Below, in pieces: positions 1-9,212 of a stretch of 64,000 bases of DNA. The stretch lies in NCBI RefSeq assembly GCF_039652555.1, contig NZ_JBDJAF010000001.1:558001-622000 (forward strand), written 5' to 3'. The position numbers and the translations under genes were made by a program. Position 1 is the stretch's first letter. Every line of letters begins with the position of its first letter. Under the pieces are notes generated by a model. The model was not told the DNA's origin and did no database searches. It saw nothing but the letters and a program-made list of their open reading frames with translations. The stretch comes from Parafrigoribacterium mesophilum (GTDB lineage: Bacteria > Actinomycetota > Actinomycetes > Actinomycetales > Microbacteriaceae).

Positions 1-525
1 GTCCGTGACAACCATCCGCTGACTGCGCGAAGGGTCAGTCGGGCCGTGAAGGTGCACCAGGCCAGTGAAGTCGTTCCCCAGTGGCAGAGCTGGAGCGATG
101 TGCACCGGGAGAGATATCCCAAGTCGCTTGGCTGCCACCTCAAAGAGCAAGTCGAAGTTGGTCGTGACGATTCTCGGTGTTCGGCCGGAGCTCCGAGAGA
201 TCTGGACGAGATCGAGATGATAGGAATTGGGTTCCACTGTCGATCTAAGCCGCGCGCTCACTCGCGCGTGCACGTCGCGCTGGAGCTCGTTGAGCTCCCC
301 CATCACCACGTCAAACTGGACCGGTTCATCTGGGTCGTCGGGCAACAGGTCCGATCGTCCGAGCTCCGATGCGATCTCCTCGACAAGGCCACGAAACCCT
401 GGAAGACACGATGGTGGGGCTGCTGAAATACCCGCACCACAGAACAACACCAATGAGTCCGTTTCATAGGCATGCTCAATCGCTGTTGGGAGCTCTACTC
501 CGTCGGATTCCCACTCTCCTACCAC
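1..525 (-). CDS. SIR2-domain protein, 3' part missing (runs off the left edge)
   Basis: The minus-strand frame from a GTG at 525 is open for all 175 codons to the window edge. An AGGAG lies seven bases before the GTG and decides the start. The translation shows the SIR2-like NAD-binding pattern: a strand followed by GAGIS (about residues 27-31), then a PGF segment, a TNFD motif near residue 125 and VHLHG near residue 157. Proteins with this domain (SIR2_2 type) cleave NAD+ in several anti-phage systems. The missing C-terminal half would decide the subtype, so only the domain can be named. It follows the restriction-modification genes in the same direction and looks like the last visible member of that defence operon. 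Codon use is mixed rather than strongly GC-ending, in keeping with an island gene. Confidence 0.85.
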   Translation of the reverse strand, partial: MVGEWESDGVELPTAIEHAYETDSLVLFCGAGISAAPPSCLPGFRGLVEEIASELGRSDLLPDDPDEPVQFDVVMGELNELQRDVHARVSARLRSTVEPNSYHLDLVQISRSSGRTPRIVTTNFDLLFEVAAKRLGISLPVHIAPALPLGNDFTGLVHLHGPTDPSRSQRMVVTD

Positions 526-782
526 GTCGCAACTCCTGACCAGAACCTTCCTCCGATCATCCCACCCATACCGGCCAACACATGAGCGGCGGCAAGGCCA
601 CCATCGAGTTCACGGCCCGACCCCAAAGGGGATGCAGGAGTTGTCCACGGCGCTGCAGTCGCCGTTTCCAACCAGGACATCAATGAGTTGCCAACCCGCC
701 ATGCGGCTGATGGCAGTTCGACACACGCAGCAAGAGCAACGAACGAACGAGCAATGGACAGAACCCGCTCCTCTACGCCCAC
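519..782 (-). CDS. possible 87-residue protein bridging YgjP and SIR2
   Basis: A GTG-started frame overlaps the end of the YgjP-type gene by 10 bases and the start of the SIR2 gene by 7, so it exactly fills an otherwise empty stretch of about 250 bases. The product is rich in Ala, Gly and Trp, has a weakly hydrophobic C-terminal half and matches no family I recognise. The overlaps at both ends fit the translational coupling seen throughout this operon, and that is the main argument that it is real. Third codon positions are only moderately GC-rich, so chance remains possible. The alternative is that this is the leader of the SIR2 gene. Confidence 0.35.
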   Translation of the reverse strand: MGVEERVLSIARSFVALAACVELPSAAWRVGNSLMSWLETATAAPWTTPASPLGSGRELDGGLAAAHVLAGMGGMIGGRFWSGVATW

Positions 783-1492
783 TCCTCCTCGGCGAGCGGT
801 GCCCCATTCAGCTCGTCGCGCAACCCGCGCCAGTTCGGCAGGCGACGGTCCATCAGTTCCACGAAGCGCTCGTTGTGGGTGCGCTCGTCAAAGTGAGTGA
901 GCTCGTGCACGACGATGTACTCGAGGCAACGAGGGTTCTTCTTCGCGAGTTCGGGGTTGAACCATATGCTGCCACTGTGGGAGGCGCAGGTGCCCCACTT
1001 GGTCTTCATCCGACGCACCACAATCTTGTCGGCCTCGTGGCCGACGATCGGCTGCCACTTGGCAAGCAGAGGCGTGAGCGCCGCCCGGAGTTGGCGGCGG
1101 TACCAACGGTCGAGGATACCGCTGCGGGCGTTGGCGTCCGATCCTTCGGGTGCGGTCAGAACAAGCTTCCTTCCCTGAATCGACACGCCGGGCCGACCCG
1201 TGCGTGGCGCGTCGAGCCGCAGCCGTTGCCCCCAGACGTAGTGGGTCTCGCCGGTGACTATCTCACGCGCGCCCTGCCTGTCGGCGTTCTGGAGTTGCTC
1301 GCGCTGCTTTTTAATCCACGGCAACCGCTGCACGATCGCCAAGCGAATCGCATCCTCATCCATGCGCTCGGGCGCCGCCACCCGCACCCGCCCCACGGGC
1401 GGGTAGACGGAGATGTGCAGGTTCTTGATGTCCTTGTAGACCACGTCCACTCCGAGGCCGGCGACCGTGAGGTAGGCGTTAGCGGTACTCAT
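773..1492 (-). CDS. YgjP-type (DUF45/M48-like) zinc metallopeptidase domain protein
   Basis: The 239-residue product carries a HELTH zinc-binding motif near residue 193, followed by a His-containing helix (THNERF), as in the YgjP/WrbI family (DUF45). It also has the family's KTKWGTC segment before the motif. The biochemical role of this family is not settled; members are frequently encoded next to type I restriction genes, as here. Its ATG overlaps the end of hsdR by 14 bases, so the two are very likely co-translated. Length is typical for the family. A peptidase or zinc-dependent hydrolase acting on, or regulated with, the restriction complex is only an inference from position. Confidence 0.85.
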   Translation of the reverse strand: MSTANAYLTVAGLGVDVVYKDIKNLHISVYPPVGRVRVAAPERMDEDAIRLAIVQRLPWIKKQREQLQNADRQGAREIVTGETHYVWGQRLRLDAPRTGRPGVSIQGRKLVLTAPEGSDANARSGILDRWYRRQLRAALTPLLAKWQPIVGHEADKIVVRRMKTKWGTCASHSGSIWFNPELAKKNPRCLEYIVVHELTHFDERTHNERFVELMDRRLPNWRGLRDELNGAPLAEEEWA

Positions 1493-4400
1493 CCCGCGCC
1501 CTCACGAGATCGAAGAGTTCATCGAATCGCTCGAAGTCCTCGGGCAGCACCTTGCGCAACGCGTTGGCGACGACCTTCTCCTTCAGTTTGTTGCCCACCC
1601 AGTCGTACGGCTTAGCGACGGTGATCGCCGTGTCAATCTGGATAACGATCGTCGAATCGGCCCAGCCGAAATCCACCAGCGCGCGCTGCGCACCGTTCTT
1701 GGCCCAGTCCGGATAGACCGTGTCGGACTCGCGCTTGCCCACCTTGACGGTGAGTGCGATCAGTTTTTGCAGGAACTCCTTGTAGTCGAGGGCTTCCTTG
1801 CGGCGTTGCTCGATCAACGCGTCGAGCAATGAGGACATGGTGTCGTAGTACTTCGGGTTCATCGCGTGCTCATCGACTATGGTTTTGCGAACGTTGTTGA
1901 TGATGGTCTCGGCAGCCGCATCCTGGTTCTTCCGGATGCCCGCGGGCAAGCCGTCCAATGCCGCCGCACCGCGTTCCACGATCAGCTCGACTAGGCCCTT
2001 CTCCTTGAAGTCGCCGATGCTCTCCGAGGGGTCCGCTTGGATGTAGGTGTCGAGCAGAGCGCGCATGCCCGCCTCGAACTGCTTGAAGTCGACGTTCTCC
2101 ATAGCACCGATCTTCACCTCGTCCCGCACGGCGACGTAGTGGGCGACCTCCTTCTTGATGGCCGCGGCCTCGGCGAGGCTGTATCCGGCTTCCGGCATGT
2201 CGTTGGCCAGTTCGGCGTAAGCACGCACAAGGGACGACACCGCCTTGTAGAACGCGACACGTCTCGGCTCATTTGCCTTGAGCTGCTCCATGTTGCCCGG
2301 CTCAGTCGCGCAAAAATAGTGCTGGTAGCTCAACGTCTCTTTGGGCGGGGCGACCGGCTCGCACAACGCACGGATGCGCTCGACCGCGTCATCGAGATCC
2401 TTGCGGTTCTGCTCGGTGCGGTCCTTCAGCAACCCGTCTATGTCGGTCTTCTCGTAACCATCCAGCGCACCGGAGGTGTAGTCGGTAATCGCCGTCTCGA
2501 GCGAGTTGAACAGATCGCGGTAGTCGACGATGTACCCGTATTCTTTGTCGTCGCCGTCGAGCCGGTTGACCCGACAGATCGCTTGGAACAGCCCGTGATC
2601 CTGCATCTTCTTGTCGATGTAGAGATAGGTTGCACTCGGGGCATCGAAGCCGGTGAGGAGCTTGTCGACGACGATGAGTAGCCGCATCTGGCCCGGCTCC
2701 TCGACGAAACGCCGCTTCACGTCGGTCTCGAACTCCGCGATGCGCCCCACCGCCTCATCCGCCGGTTCGTCGAAGTAGTCTGCGAGCATCTGCCGGTAGA
2801 TGTTGTACTGCATTAGCTTCTCGGTGTAGCCCTCGCCGGCGTCCTCTTTGGAGATGTCGGTGGCGTTCGGCTCGAAGCTGGTGACAATGGCGACCTTGCC
2901 TCTGAAGCCAGCGTTCACGAACATCTCATAGAACTTGCATGCCTGGTAGATGCTCGAGCCCACCAGCATCGCATTACCGCGACCGTCCATCAGGCGCGGC
3001 TTGATCTCCATGTCGAGCAGGATGTCCTGCACGATTTGCTGCGCCCGGGACGATGCCGAGGTAACCCGCTGCATCGTCCCCCAGCGCTTCCTCAGCTCCG
3101 CCTTAGAAAGATCCGTCAGCCCCTTTGTCTTGGCGTCGAACCAGGCGTCGACCTTTCCTGGACCGGTGAGTTGTTGATCGATGTCGCGCGCCTCGTAGCG
3201 CAGGTCGAGCACTACCCCATCGGCGACTGCCTCGTCGAACTTGTAGGTGTGGATGAAGGTGCCAAAGGTTTCGAGGCTGGTCGCTTTGTCCTTCTTCAGC
3301 AACGGTGTGCCGGTGAAGCCGATGAACATGGCGCCGGGCAGCAGTTCCTTCATCGCCTTGTGCATCGTGCCGGACTGGGTGCGATGCGCCTCGTCGACGA
3401 AGACGAACAGGTTGCCCTTGGCCGTGAAGTCCGCCGGCACCAGTGCCTTGAGTTGGCGGATAAAGTCGCCGCCTGCCGCATCCCGGTCGGCGTCGTCCTC
3501 GCTGCCCCGGAACTTGTGGATGAGCGAGCAGATCAATCGCTCCTTGTTGCTGCCGAGCTGTGCGATCAGGTCGACGCCGCTGGAGGTGCGGTAAATACTC
3601 TCGTTGACGCCCTTGAAGACCTTCTCGATCTGCTCGTCGAGTTCGGTGCGGTCGGTGATCAGCAAGACGCGCGCATCCGTCTGGTGTTCGCGCAGCCACT
3701 TCGCCAGCCACACCATGGTCAGGCTCTTGCCGGAGCCCTGGGCATGCCAGATGATGCCGCCCTCGCGGCTGCCCACCCGGGCTTGCGCGGCTTTCACGCC
3801 GAAGTACTGGTTGTGCCGACAGGTCTTCTTCGTTCCGGCGTCGAAGACGATGAAGTCGTGGATCACCTCAAGGAAGCGATCCTTGGCGCCCAGCTGCAGC
3901 AGCGCCTGATCCAGCGGCCCGTCACCGCCAGCCGAGCCGGCCGCCACCGGCTCTTTCCAGGCCATCCAGTACTTCTCGGGGGTGTCGATCACGCTGTAGC
4001 GCAGGCCTTCGACGTCGTTGCCGGCGAAGAGCAGTTGCACGGTCGTAAAGAACGGCCGGATGAACTGCTGGTCCTGATTGCCGATGTTCTGACGGATGCC
4101 CTCCGAGACGCTCACCCGGGATCGCTTCAGTTCGATGACGCCGAGCGCGATGCCGTTCGCGTAAAACACGATGTCCGGACGTTTGTTGTGCTCGCCCTTG
4201 ATCGACACCTCTTCCGCGACGGCGAAGTGGTTCGCCTCCGGGTTGTCCCAATCGATCGGCCAGACCGTCTCGATGTATCCTCCAACGCCAGCACTGACCT
4301 TGATGCCGTAGCGTAACGCCTCGTACACCTCGCGATTAGCGTCATAAAGCTTGCGCCCACCGCCGAGCGCCGCGAGCTTTGTCAATTCGGCAATCGCCTT

Positions 4401-4580
4401 GCCAATCACAGCGTCGCCATAACCGCGTGCCAGGAGGTTCTTTCGCAGCAGTTCCTCTTCGATGTTTGAGTTGCCCAGCCGGTCTTCCCAGTTGCCCAAG
4501 TACTCGTAACCGAGCTGCTCCCGGAACAGCGTGACGACGCGGTTCTGTGTTTTGCGTTCGAGCTGGCCGACGACGCTCAC
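1479..4580 (-). CDS. hsdR: type I restriction enzyme, R (motor/nuclease) subunit
   Basis: The 1033-residue protein is the endonuclease and translocase subunit of a type I system. The N-terminal nuclease domain shows the PD-ExK pattern (RPDIVF near 136, then VIELKR near 150). The superfamily 2 helicase core follows: Walker A AQGSGKS (about 280-286), DEAH (396-399), FTGTP (about 423), and a C-terminal motor motif around the QAICRVNR segment. The start is set at a GTG whose bases overlap the TGA of the GIY-YIG gene (GTGA); reading further upstream would give a 32-residue tail that matches nothing. All key motifs are intact, so the subunit is probably active. It depends on HsdM and HsdS from the same operon for target recognition. 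Confidence 0.96.
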   Translation of the reverse strand: MSVVGQLERKTQNRVVTLFREQLGYEYLGNWEDRLGNSNIEEELLRKNLLARGYGDAVIGKAIAELTKLAALGGGRKLYDANREVYEALRYGIKVSAGVGGYIETVWPIDWDNPEANHFAVAEEVSIKGEHNKRPDIVFYANGIALGVIELKRSRVSVSEGIRQNIGNQDQQFIRPFFTTVQLLFAGNDVEGLRYSVIDTPEKYWMAWKEPVAAGSAGGDGPLDQALLQLGAKDRFLEVIHDFIVFDAGTKKTCRHNQYFGVKAAQARVGSREGGIIWHAQGSGKSLTMVWLAKWLREHQTDARVLLITDRTELDEQIEKVFKGVNESIYRTSSGVDLIAQLGSNKERLICSLIHKFRGSEDDADRDAAGGDFIRQLKALVPADFTAKGNLFVFVDEAHRTQSGTMHKAMKELLPGAMFIGFTGTPLLKKDKATSLETFGTFIHTYKFDEAVADGVVLDLRYEARDIDQQLTGPGKVDAWFDAKTKGLTDLSKAELRKRWGTMQRVTSASSRAQQIVQDILLDMEIKPRLMDGRGNAMLVGSSIYQACKFYEMFVNAGFRGKVAIVTSFEPNATDISKEDAGEGYTEKLMQYNIYRQMLADYFDEPADEAVGRIAEFETDVKRRFVEEPGQMRLLIVVDKLLTGFDAPSATYLYIDKKMQDHGLFQAICRVNRLDGDDKEYGYIVDYRDLFNSLETAITDYTSGALDGYEKTDIDGLLKDRTEQNRKDLDDAVERIRALCEPVAPPKETLSYQHYFCATEPGNMEQLKANEPRRVAFYKAVSSLVRAYAELANDMPEAGYSLAEAAAIKKEVAHYVAVRDEVKIGAMENVDFKQFEAGMRALLDTYIQADPSESIGDFKEKGLVELIVERGAAALDGLPAGIRKNQDAAAETIINNVRKTIVDEHAMNPKYYDTMSSLLDALIEQRRKEALDYKEFLQKLIALTVKVGKRESDTVYPDWAKNGAQRALVDFGWADSTIVIQIDTAITVAKPYDWVGNKLKEKVVANALRKVLPEDFERFDELFDLVRARDEYR

Positions 4581-5530
4581 AGCAGCTCCAATCCGGCATC
4601 CGGCACCGGGGTTGCCTCCGGAATGTCGCGTGCCTGCCAGCCCCCGAAAGTCTGACCGGTGGCGACGCTCTGCCAAGCCGTCCGTCCGTTAGAGGATCGG
4701 CCCGTCACGACGGCACCTGCAGCTGACGGCGAAGCAAACGCGACGTCTCTGGTGAACGCCCAGCGATTCTCCGCGCTGAGCGCGATAGACCCGTCCTCTA
4801 TCAAGCTGTCGTGTAGTCGCCGATACCCAGGGTGTCGGTCGGTTCCCTCCCACGAGCCGCGCGCAGTCGACCCCTGCAGGACCGTGAACTCACCGTCGAT
4901 CTCCCGAGCCTGGGCGAGGATCGAATGACGGCCGACCTTGAGTTGAAATACCGGAGATTCCCGAATCAGCTTCCCGACTGGGTCTTCGTGCGTTCGCGGG
5001 ACGTGGCTGAGCTGACGAAAAAGGTTCACCCCGAGGACCGGGAGCACGATGAGCATCTGTCCGATGAAGTACTCCATATCCGAAATGTCAGCCTCGGGAA
5101 GCTGAATGAGCGGCGGCGCGGTCCCGTTCATGAGCCGTGCCCGCCGTGCCGCTGTGGCGAGGCCGATCAGTCGCGCTTCCAAGTACCTCGCGTGTGCCTT
5201 CGTAAGGTTGGCGTCTTTCGAGGTAACGATGATGACGCGATCCCAAAAGTCCTTGCCGCCCTGGTCCTCGGACCGAGCATGCTGGCGCAGCCGCGTCGCT
5301 ATCTCATCGCCCTCCCCTATGTACGCTGCCGTCCCTGCGGTCAAGTCGGGGTCGTCCCCGAGGAGGAGGTAAATGCCGGTGCGTTTCGCCTCGTCACGCG
5401 AGAGCAGTTTCCCGATGTCGGACCGGGAGGCGGTGGCAACATGACCTGTCCAGTTCATGATTTCCGCGTTCACCAACCCACCCGCAGTCCCATCGGCGAG
5501 GAACAGTCGAATCTGCTTGCCTGAAGTCAT
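4577..5530 (-). CDS. GIY-YIG nuclease-like protein with C-terminal DUF4357
   Basis: The 317-residue protein has a GIY-YIG core: GIYLLLG near residue 52, AYIGEG near 69, an Arg-containing helix (RLRQH) and a Glu in YLEARLI near 117. The last 90 residues match the DUF4357 pattern, including FTVLQGS, SPSAAAVV-like and GRSSNGRTAW segments. Such proteins occur inside type I restriction operons in many bacteria, but their role is not established; a DNA-binding or nicking accessory function is an inference. It overlaps both neighbours by four bases (ATGA with hsdS, GTGA with hsdR), so it is made in step with the complex. The second Tyr motif is intact, so catalysis is possible. Confidence 0.88.
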   Translation of the reverse strand: MTSGKQIRLFLADGTAGGLVNAEIMNWTGHVATASRSDIGKLLSRDEAKRTGIYLLLGDDPDLTAGTAAYIGEGDEIATRLRQHARSEDQGGKDFWDRVIIVTSKDANLTKAHARYLEARLIGLATAARRARLMNGTAPPLIQLPEADISDMEYFIGQMLIVLPVLGVNLFRQLSHVPRTHEDPVGKLIRESPVFQLKVGRHSILAQAREIDGEFTVLQGSTARGSWEGTDRHPGYRRLHDSLIEDGSIALSAENRWAFTRDVAFASPSAAGAVVTGRSSNGRTAWQSVATGQTFGGWQARDIPEATPVPDAGLELL

Positions 5531-6780
5531 GCTGCAACCTCTTTCTCGATCAGTCGGGTGCGACCGGTGAGAAGCTCCTGCATCATTCCCTGCTTGATGT
5601 TGCGGGTGGTCTTAAGTCGGCGCTCTAGTGCTTCGATTTCCGCGTCAGCGTCGTGCAAGGCGTTCGCAATGAACTGCTGCTCTACGGTGGAAGGCAGACG
5701 CAACTCCACGCCTGAGATGTAACTTCCCGCCGTCGCGAGCACCTTGGTTCCCGCCGCAAATCTCAGGAGCGTGTTCCGGAAATTGGGGACGAACTGCAGG
5801 TACCCCTTGAACCCATCGGCCAGGACCGACTTATCAAACCGTGCCGCTATGGTGTGCATGCCCGCAATAAGACCAGCGGACGGCACTGATGCAATCTCGA
5901 CCGACTTGCCGACACCTGCCGCATCCTCGGACGCATCAGCAAACACAACGTCGCCAACTTCCAGTCGAGCAGCGGAACCGATGAGTTCCCGACGCGCGCG
6001 AGGCATTATCTGCCGTGCGGCGTCTAGGAAAGCCGACGCATTGGCGTGAATATCGCCGTAGTGGAGATACCGGACCGATGAAGTGTCGTCGAGCTGTGCT
6101 CTTGAGAGAGCTGTCGTCTTTACGTATTTCACACAGTCTCCGAGACGCACAGTCTTCCAGGGTTCAGCGAACGCACCGAGTCGCGTCTTACCCGTCAGGA
6201 GCTCCTGCATCATGCCCTGCTTGATCGCCCGTTTCTTGGCGATGAGCCGCTCAAGCGACGCAACGAGGTCGTCAGCGTCGGCAAGCGCCTCAACAATCTG
6301 AAGTTGGACATCGATGGCACTAGGCAGCCGAAGTGGGATTGCCCGCAATTGAGTGCCATTAAGTGACGGCAGGGCTGTCGTCGCCACGAGGCTCGACATC
6401 CTAAAGTCACACAGCAAGTAGTGCGCAAACCGAATGTCTACGCGAGCCCGGTCGACTACAAATGCCGCCATGTTGTTGTCGATGCAACTGTCCTGCGCCA
6501 AAATGCGCTTTCGCTCCAGAAAGACAGCTGCACCTACTTTGGCGAACACGATCGCCCCCGCGGGTATCCGCACCGCACCCATTGACTTCCGCTGGGCCTC
6601 ACTCACGTAGTTGTTGGCCGTGCGCATGTACAACTCGTTGCCAGGCTTGTTCATATCTGAGACTTTGAAAAACGGCAAGTCGCCAGACCCAAGCCCCTGA
6701 AATTTGACAGGAAATCCACTCCCGCCCTTGAAGTAGCCCAGTTCTCCCGCGGGCATAACTTGTAGTCCGGGCAAGGTCAT
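5527..6780 (-). CDS. hsdS: type I restriction system specificity subunit
   Basis: The 417-residue protein has the two-fold layout of HsdS: two variable target-recognition domains (about 1-145 and 205-355), each followed by a conserved helical spacer. The two spacers carry nearly the same segment, IKQGMMQELLTG, near residues 187 and 397, which shows the internal pseudo-repeat directly. Each domain should read half of a bipartite DNA target; the target cannot be predicted from sequence alone. The gene starts with an ATG that overlaps the hsdM stop by four bases. No truncation or inverted partner hsdS copy is visible nearby, so phase variation by recombination is not suggested in this window. 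Confidence 0.95.
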   Translation of the reverse strand: MTLPGLQVMPAGELGYFKGGSGFPVKFQGLGSGDLPFFKVSDMNKPGNELYMRTANNYVSEAQRKSMGAVRIPAGAIVFAKVGAAVFLERKRILAQDSCIDNNMAAFVVDRARVDIRFAHYLLCDFRMSSLVATTALPSLNGTQLRAIPLRLPSAIDVQLQIVEALADADDLVASLERLIAKKRAIKQGMMQELLTGKTRLGAFAEPWKTVRLGDCVKYVKTTALSRAQLDDTSSVRYLHYGDIHANASAFLDAARQIMPRARRELIGSAARLEVGDVVFADASEDAAGVGKSVEIASVPSAGLIAGMHTIAARFDKSVLADGFKGYLQFVPNFRNTLLRFAAGTKVLATAGSYISGVELRLPSTVEQQFIANALHDADAEIEALERRLKTTRNIKQGMMQELLTGRTRLIEKEVAA

Positions 6781-9212
6781 CGCACCCCCATTGCCGCTAG
6801 ATGCCCCGCGACCCTAGCGCTCAACGTCTCCACCTCATCGCTGAGTTGGTCGAGCGTCTGACTGTATCGTTCCCCCAGTTTGCGCAGACGATCGACGAGC
6901 TGTTGGGTCAGCACGTTCAGCTCGGCGCTCACGCCGCGAGTGGTAGCCGCACCCCACTTGCGACGGATGACAAGTGTCTGAATGTCGGCCGTGTTCAACC
7001 TGCCGTATTGCGCGATGGTTGCCTCGTCGAGTTTGAGTGCTGTGTCCTTTGCGCCCTTCTTCGCGGCCGTTTCCGCGTCGTACAAGCCGACCAGTTTCGT
7101 AAGCGCCTTCACTTCGTCACTAGTCGCGTCCTCTCGCTTGGCTTCGCGAAGTCGAGCGCTAGCGAGTGTCTTACTGATCTTGTCGTCGTCTATCGCGTCG
7201 GCCAGCAGTCCGTCCTCGCCGGAGTTTTCTTCGACGAACTCGTCGATGGCTCGGGCGGCCGCTCCGGCCACTGCATCCAATTCTTCAAGCTTCATCGCGT
7301 CGTCCCCGAAGTATTGCGCCACGATTAGCGCAGGGGGCAGGAGGTCCATCTTGTACTTCGCCCCACCACGTCCGGATCCGATCACCAAGTCAGGGGTTTC
7401 GGCGAGCTTACGATCCTTGTCCTCGATCGCCTTGCGCGGCTTTGCCGCGCGATCCCAACCTTCGCTCATGATCAGCGCGACGTCGTCGTGCATGACCTCG
7501 TTCCAATAGCTCATGAACCGCTCGTACACGCCGTACTCGTCGATCAGCGGGATTGGGCGGAACAGGTCGAGCAGCGTCTCCCCCAGGATGGTGGCCAACC
7601 GGTTCGGGCGTGTCTCTGCGGTAATCGCCTCAAGTTCGACGCGATGCTCACCCCACCATTCGGCGAGGAGGGAATCAATCCTCTTGCTGAACTCCTGGTA
7701 CATCGGAGCGTCTGTGATGACCGCCAGCACGTCATTCTTGTCGATGGCCAGCTCGGAGTAGCCCTCGCGCAGCGGGCGGAAGAGCGTCGCACGCACCGAC
7801 GGGAACGCATCCCAATACGGCTGTAGGGCATCCAGGTCGCGGTCCGGAATGCCGCCGTGCAAGTGCGCGCGGAGATCTTGAATGTCTTCCGGTTCCGATG
7901 AGTCGATGTAGCGCGGGATGTTGAGGTTGTAGTCGTTTTTCGGGTCGGCGATCTCGCTGAGGGGCACCATCCGCGAGAAACGGGACACCTCCCGCAGCCC
8001 CCGAAATACCTCGATTATCTGGTGCATGTCGCGCGGTCGCAGCCGGTTCTTCGGGCCGTCCTTCGCGAAGCCCTTTGAAGCGTCAATCATGAAAATGCCG
8101 GTGCGCGACTGAGCGCTCTCCTTGTCAAGCACGATGATGCACGCCGGAATGCCGGTGCCGTAGAAGAGGTTCGCGGGCAGGCCGATGATGCCCTTGATGT
8201 AGCCGCGTTTGATGAGTTCCTTGCGGATCTGCCCCTCAGAGTTGCCGCGGAACAGCACGCCGTGCGGCAGGATCACCGCGCCCTTGCCGGTTGACTTCAG
8301 CGACTTGAGCATGTGCAGCAGAAAGGCGTAGTCGCCGTTCTTCTCGGGCGGGCGACTGTAGCCGTCGAAGCGGCCGTACTCGTGGGTCAGGCCGTTGCTC
8401 CACGACTTCGTGGAGAACGGTGGATTGGCAACGAGGAAGTCAAAGGTCTGGAGCCGGTCGCCGTCGAGGAATTCGGGGCTCGTCAACGTGTCGCCTTTGC
8501 GGATGTCCGCGATCTCGTTGCCGTGCAAGATCATGTTCATCTTGGCTAGGCCCCAGGTGGCGTTGTCCTTCTCCTGGCCGTAAATCGTGAGGCCGTGCGG
8601 GGCGGCATCCGCGACTTTGAGGAGCAGGGAGCCGGACCCGCAGGTGGGGTCGTAGACGGTTGCCGAATACGGGGTCTGGGGCGTGATACCGATGAGCTGC
8701 GCCATGACCCGCGACACCTCGGCCGGAGTGTAGAACTGGCCCTTCGACTTGCCCGACTCGGTAGCGAAGTGCCGCATGAGGTATTCGTAGGCGTCGCCCA
8801 ACAGGTCGTCACCCTCGGCACGGGAACCGCGGAAGTCGAGGTCCTGGAAGATCGCGATCAGCTTCGTCAGCCGGTCTACCATCGCCTGGCCCTTGCCAAG
8901 CTTCTCCGCGTCGTTGAACCAGACCTGGTCGATCACGTTGTGGAGGTCATTGGCCTCGGCGAGCTTGGCGATCGCCTTGTCGATCTTTTCGCCGATGTCG
9001 ACCTGGCCCTTGAACGAGACCAGGTCGTCGAAGGACCCGCCCTCGGGCACCTCGATCAGGCTATTCTTATCGGCCTTCGCCTTGTCGGTGACGTACTTCA
9101 CGAAGAGCAGAGTCAGCACATAATCCTTGTACTGGGAGGCATCCATGCCCCCGCGCAGTTCGTCCGCGCCCTTCCACAGCGAGCTGTACAGGTCGGACTT
9201 CTTGAGCGCCAC
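6777..9212 (-). CDS. hsdM: type I restriction-modification system methyltransferase subunit
   Basis: The 811-residue protein is the adenine-N6 methyltransferase subunit. An N-terminal helical HsdM domain (about 1-130) precedes the S-adenosylmethionine site DPTCGSGS (188-195) and the catalytic motif IV NPPF (263-266). A GQFYTP segment near 158 is typical of HsdM. The protein is about 280 residues longer than enterobacterial HsdM; the C-terminal 300 residues are helical and charged, as in a subgroup of long HsdM proteins. The start is a GTG whose first base is also the last base of a TAG, which suggests coupling to a short upstream ORF. It would modify host DNA with HsdS and restrict with HsdR. 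Confidence 0.96.
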   Translation of the reverse strand: MALKKSDLYSSLWKGADELRGGMDASQYKDYVLTLLFVKYVTDKAKADKNSLIEVPEGGSFDDLVSFKGQVDIGEKIDKAIAKLAEANDLHNVIDQVWFNDAEKLGKGQAMVDRLTKLIAIFQDLDFRGSRAEGDDLLGDAYEYLMRHFATESGKSKGQFYTPAEVSRVMAQLIGITPQTPYSATVYDPTCGSGSLLLKVADAAPHGLTIYGQEKDNATWGLAKMNMILHGNEIADIRKGDTLTSPEFLDGDRLQTFDFLVANPPFSTKSWSNGLTHEYGRFDGYSRPPEKNGDYAFLLHMLKSLKSTGKGAVILPHGVLFRGNSEGQIRKELIKRGYIKGIIGLPANLFYGTGIPACIIVLDKESAQSRTGIFMIDASKGFAKDGPKNRLRPRDMHQIIEVFRGLREVSRFSRMVPLSEIADPKNDYNLNIPRYIDSSEPEDIQDLRAHLHGGIPDRDLDALQPYWDAFPSVRATLFRPLREGYSELAIDKNDVLAVITDAPMYQEFSKRIDSLLAEWWGEHRVELEAITAETRPNRLATILGETLLDLFRPIPLIDEYGVYERFMSYWNEVMHDDVALIMSEGWDRAAKPRKAIEDKDRKLAETPDLVIGSGRGGAKYKMDLLPPALIVAQYFGDDAMKLEELDAVAGAAARAIDEFVEENSGEDGLLADAIDDDKISKTLASARLREAKREDATSDEVKALTKLVGLYDAETAAKKGAKDTALKLDEATIAQYGRLNTADIQTLVIRRKWGAATTRGVSAELNVLTQQLVDRLRKLGERYSQTLDQLSDEVETLSARVAGHLAAMGVR

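Noticed and set aside
46..426. A plus-strand frame of 126 codons at the left edge.
   Set aside because: It lies antisense to the SIR2 frame, whose motifs are clear, and its own translation matches nothing.
5527..6780. A phase-variable hsdS with an inverted partner.
   Set aside because: Only one hsdS is present, and no recombinase or inverted copy lies nearby; the two similar spacer segments are the normal internal repeat.
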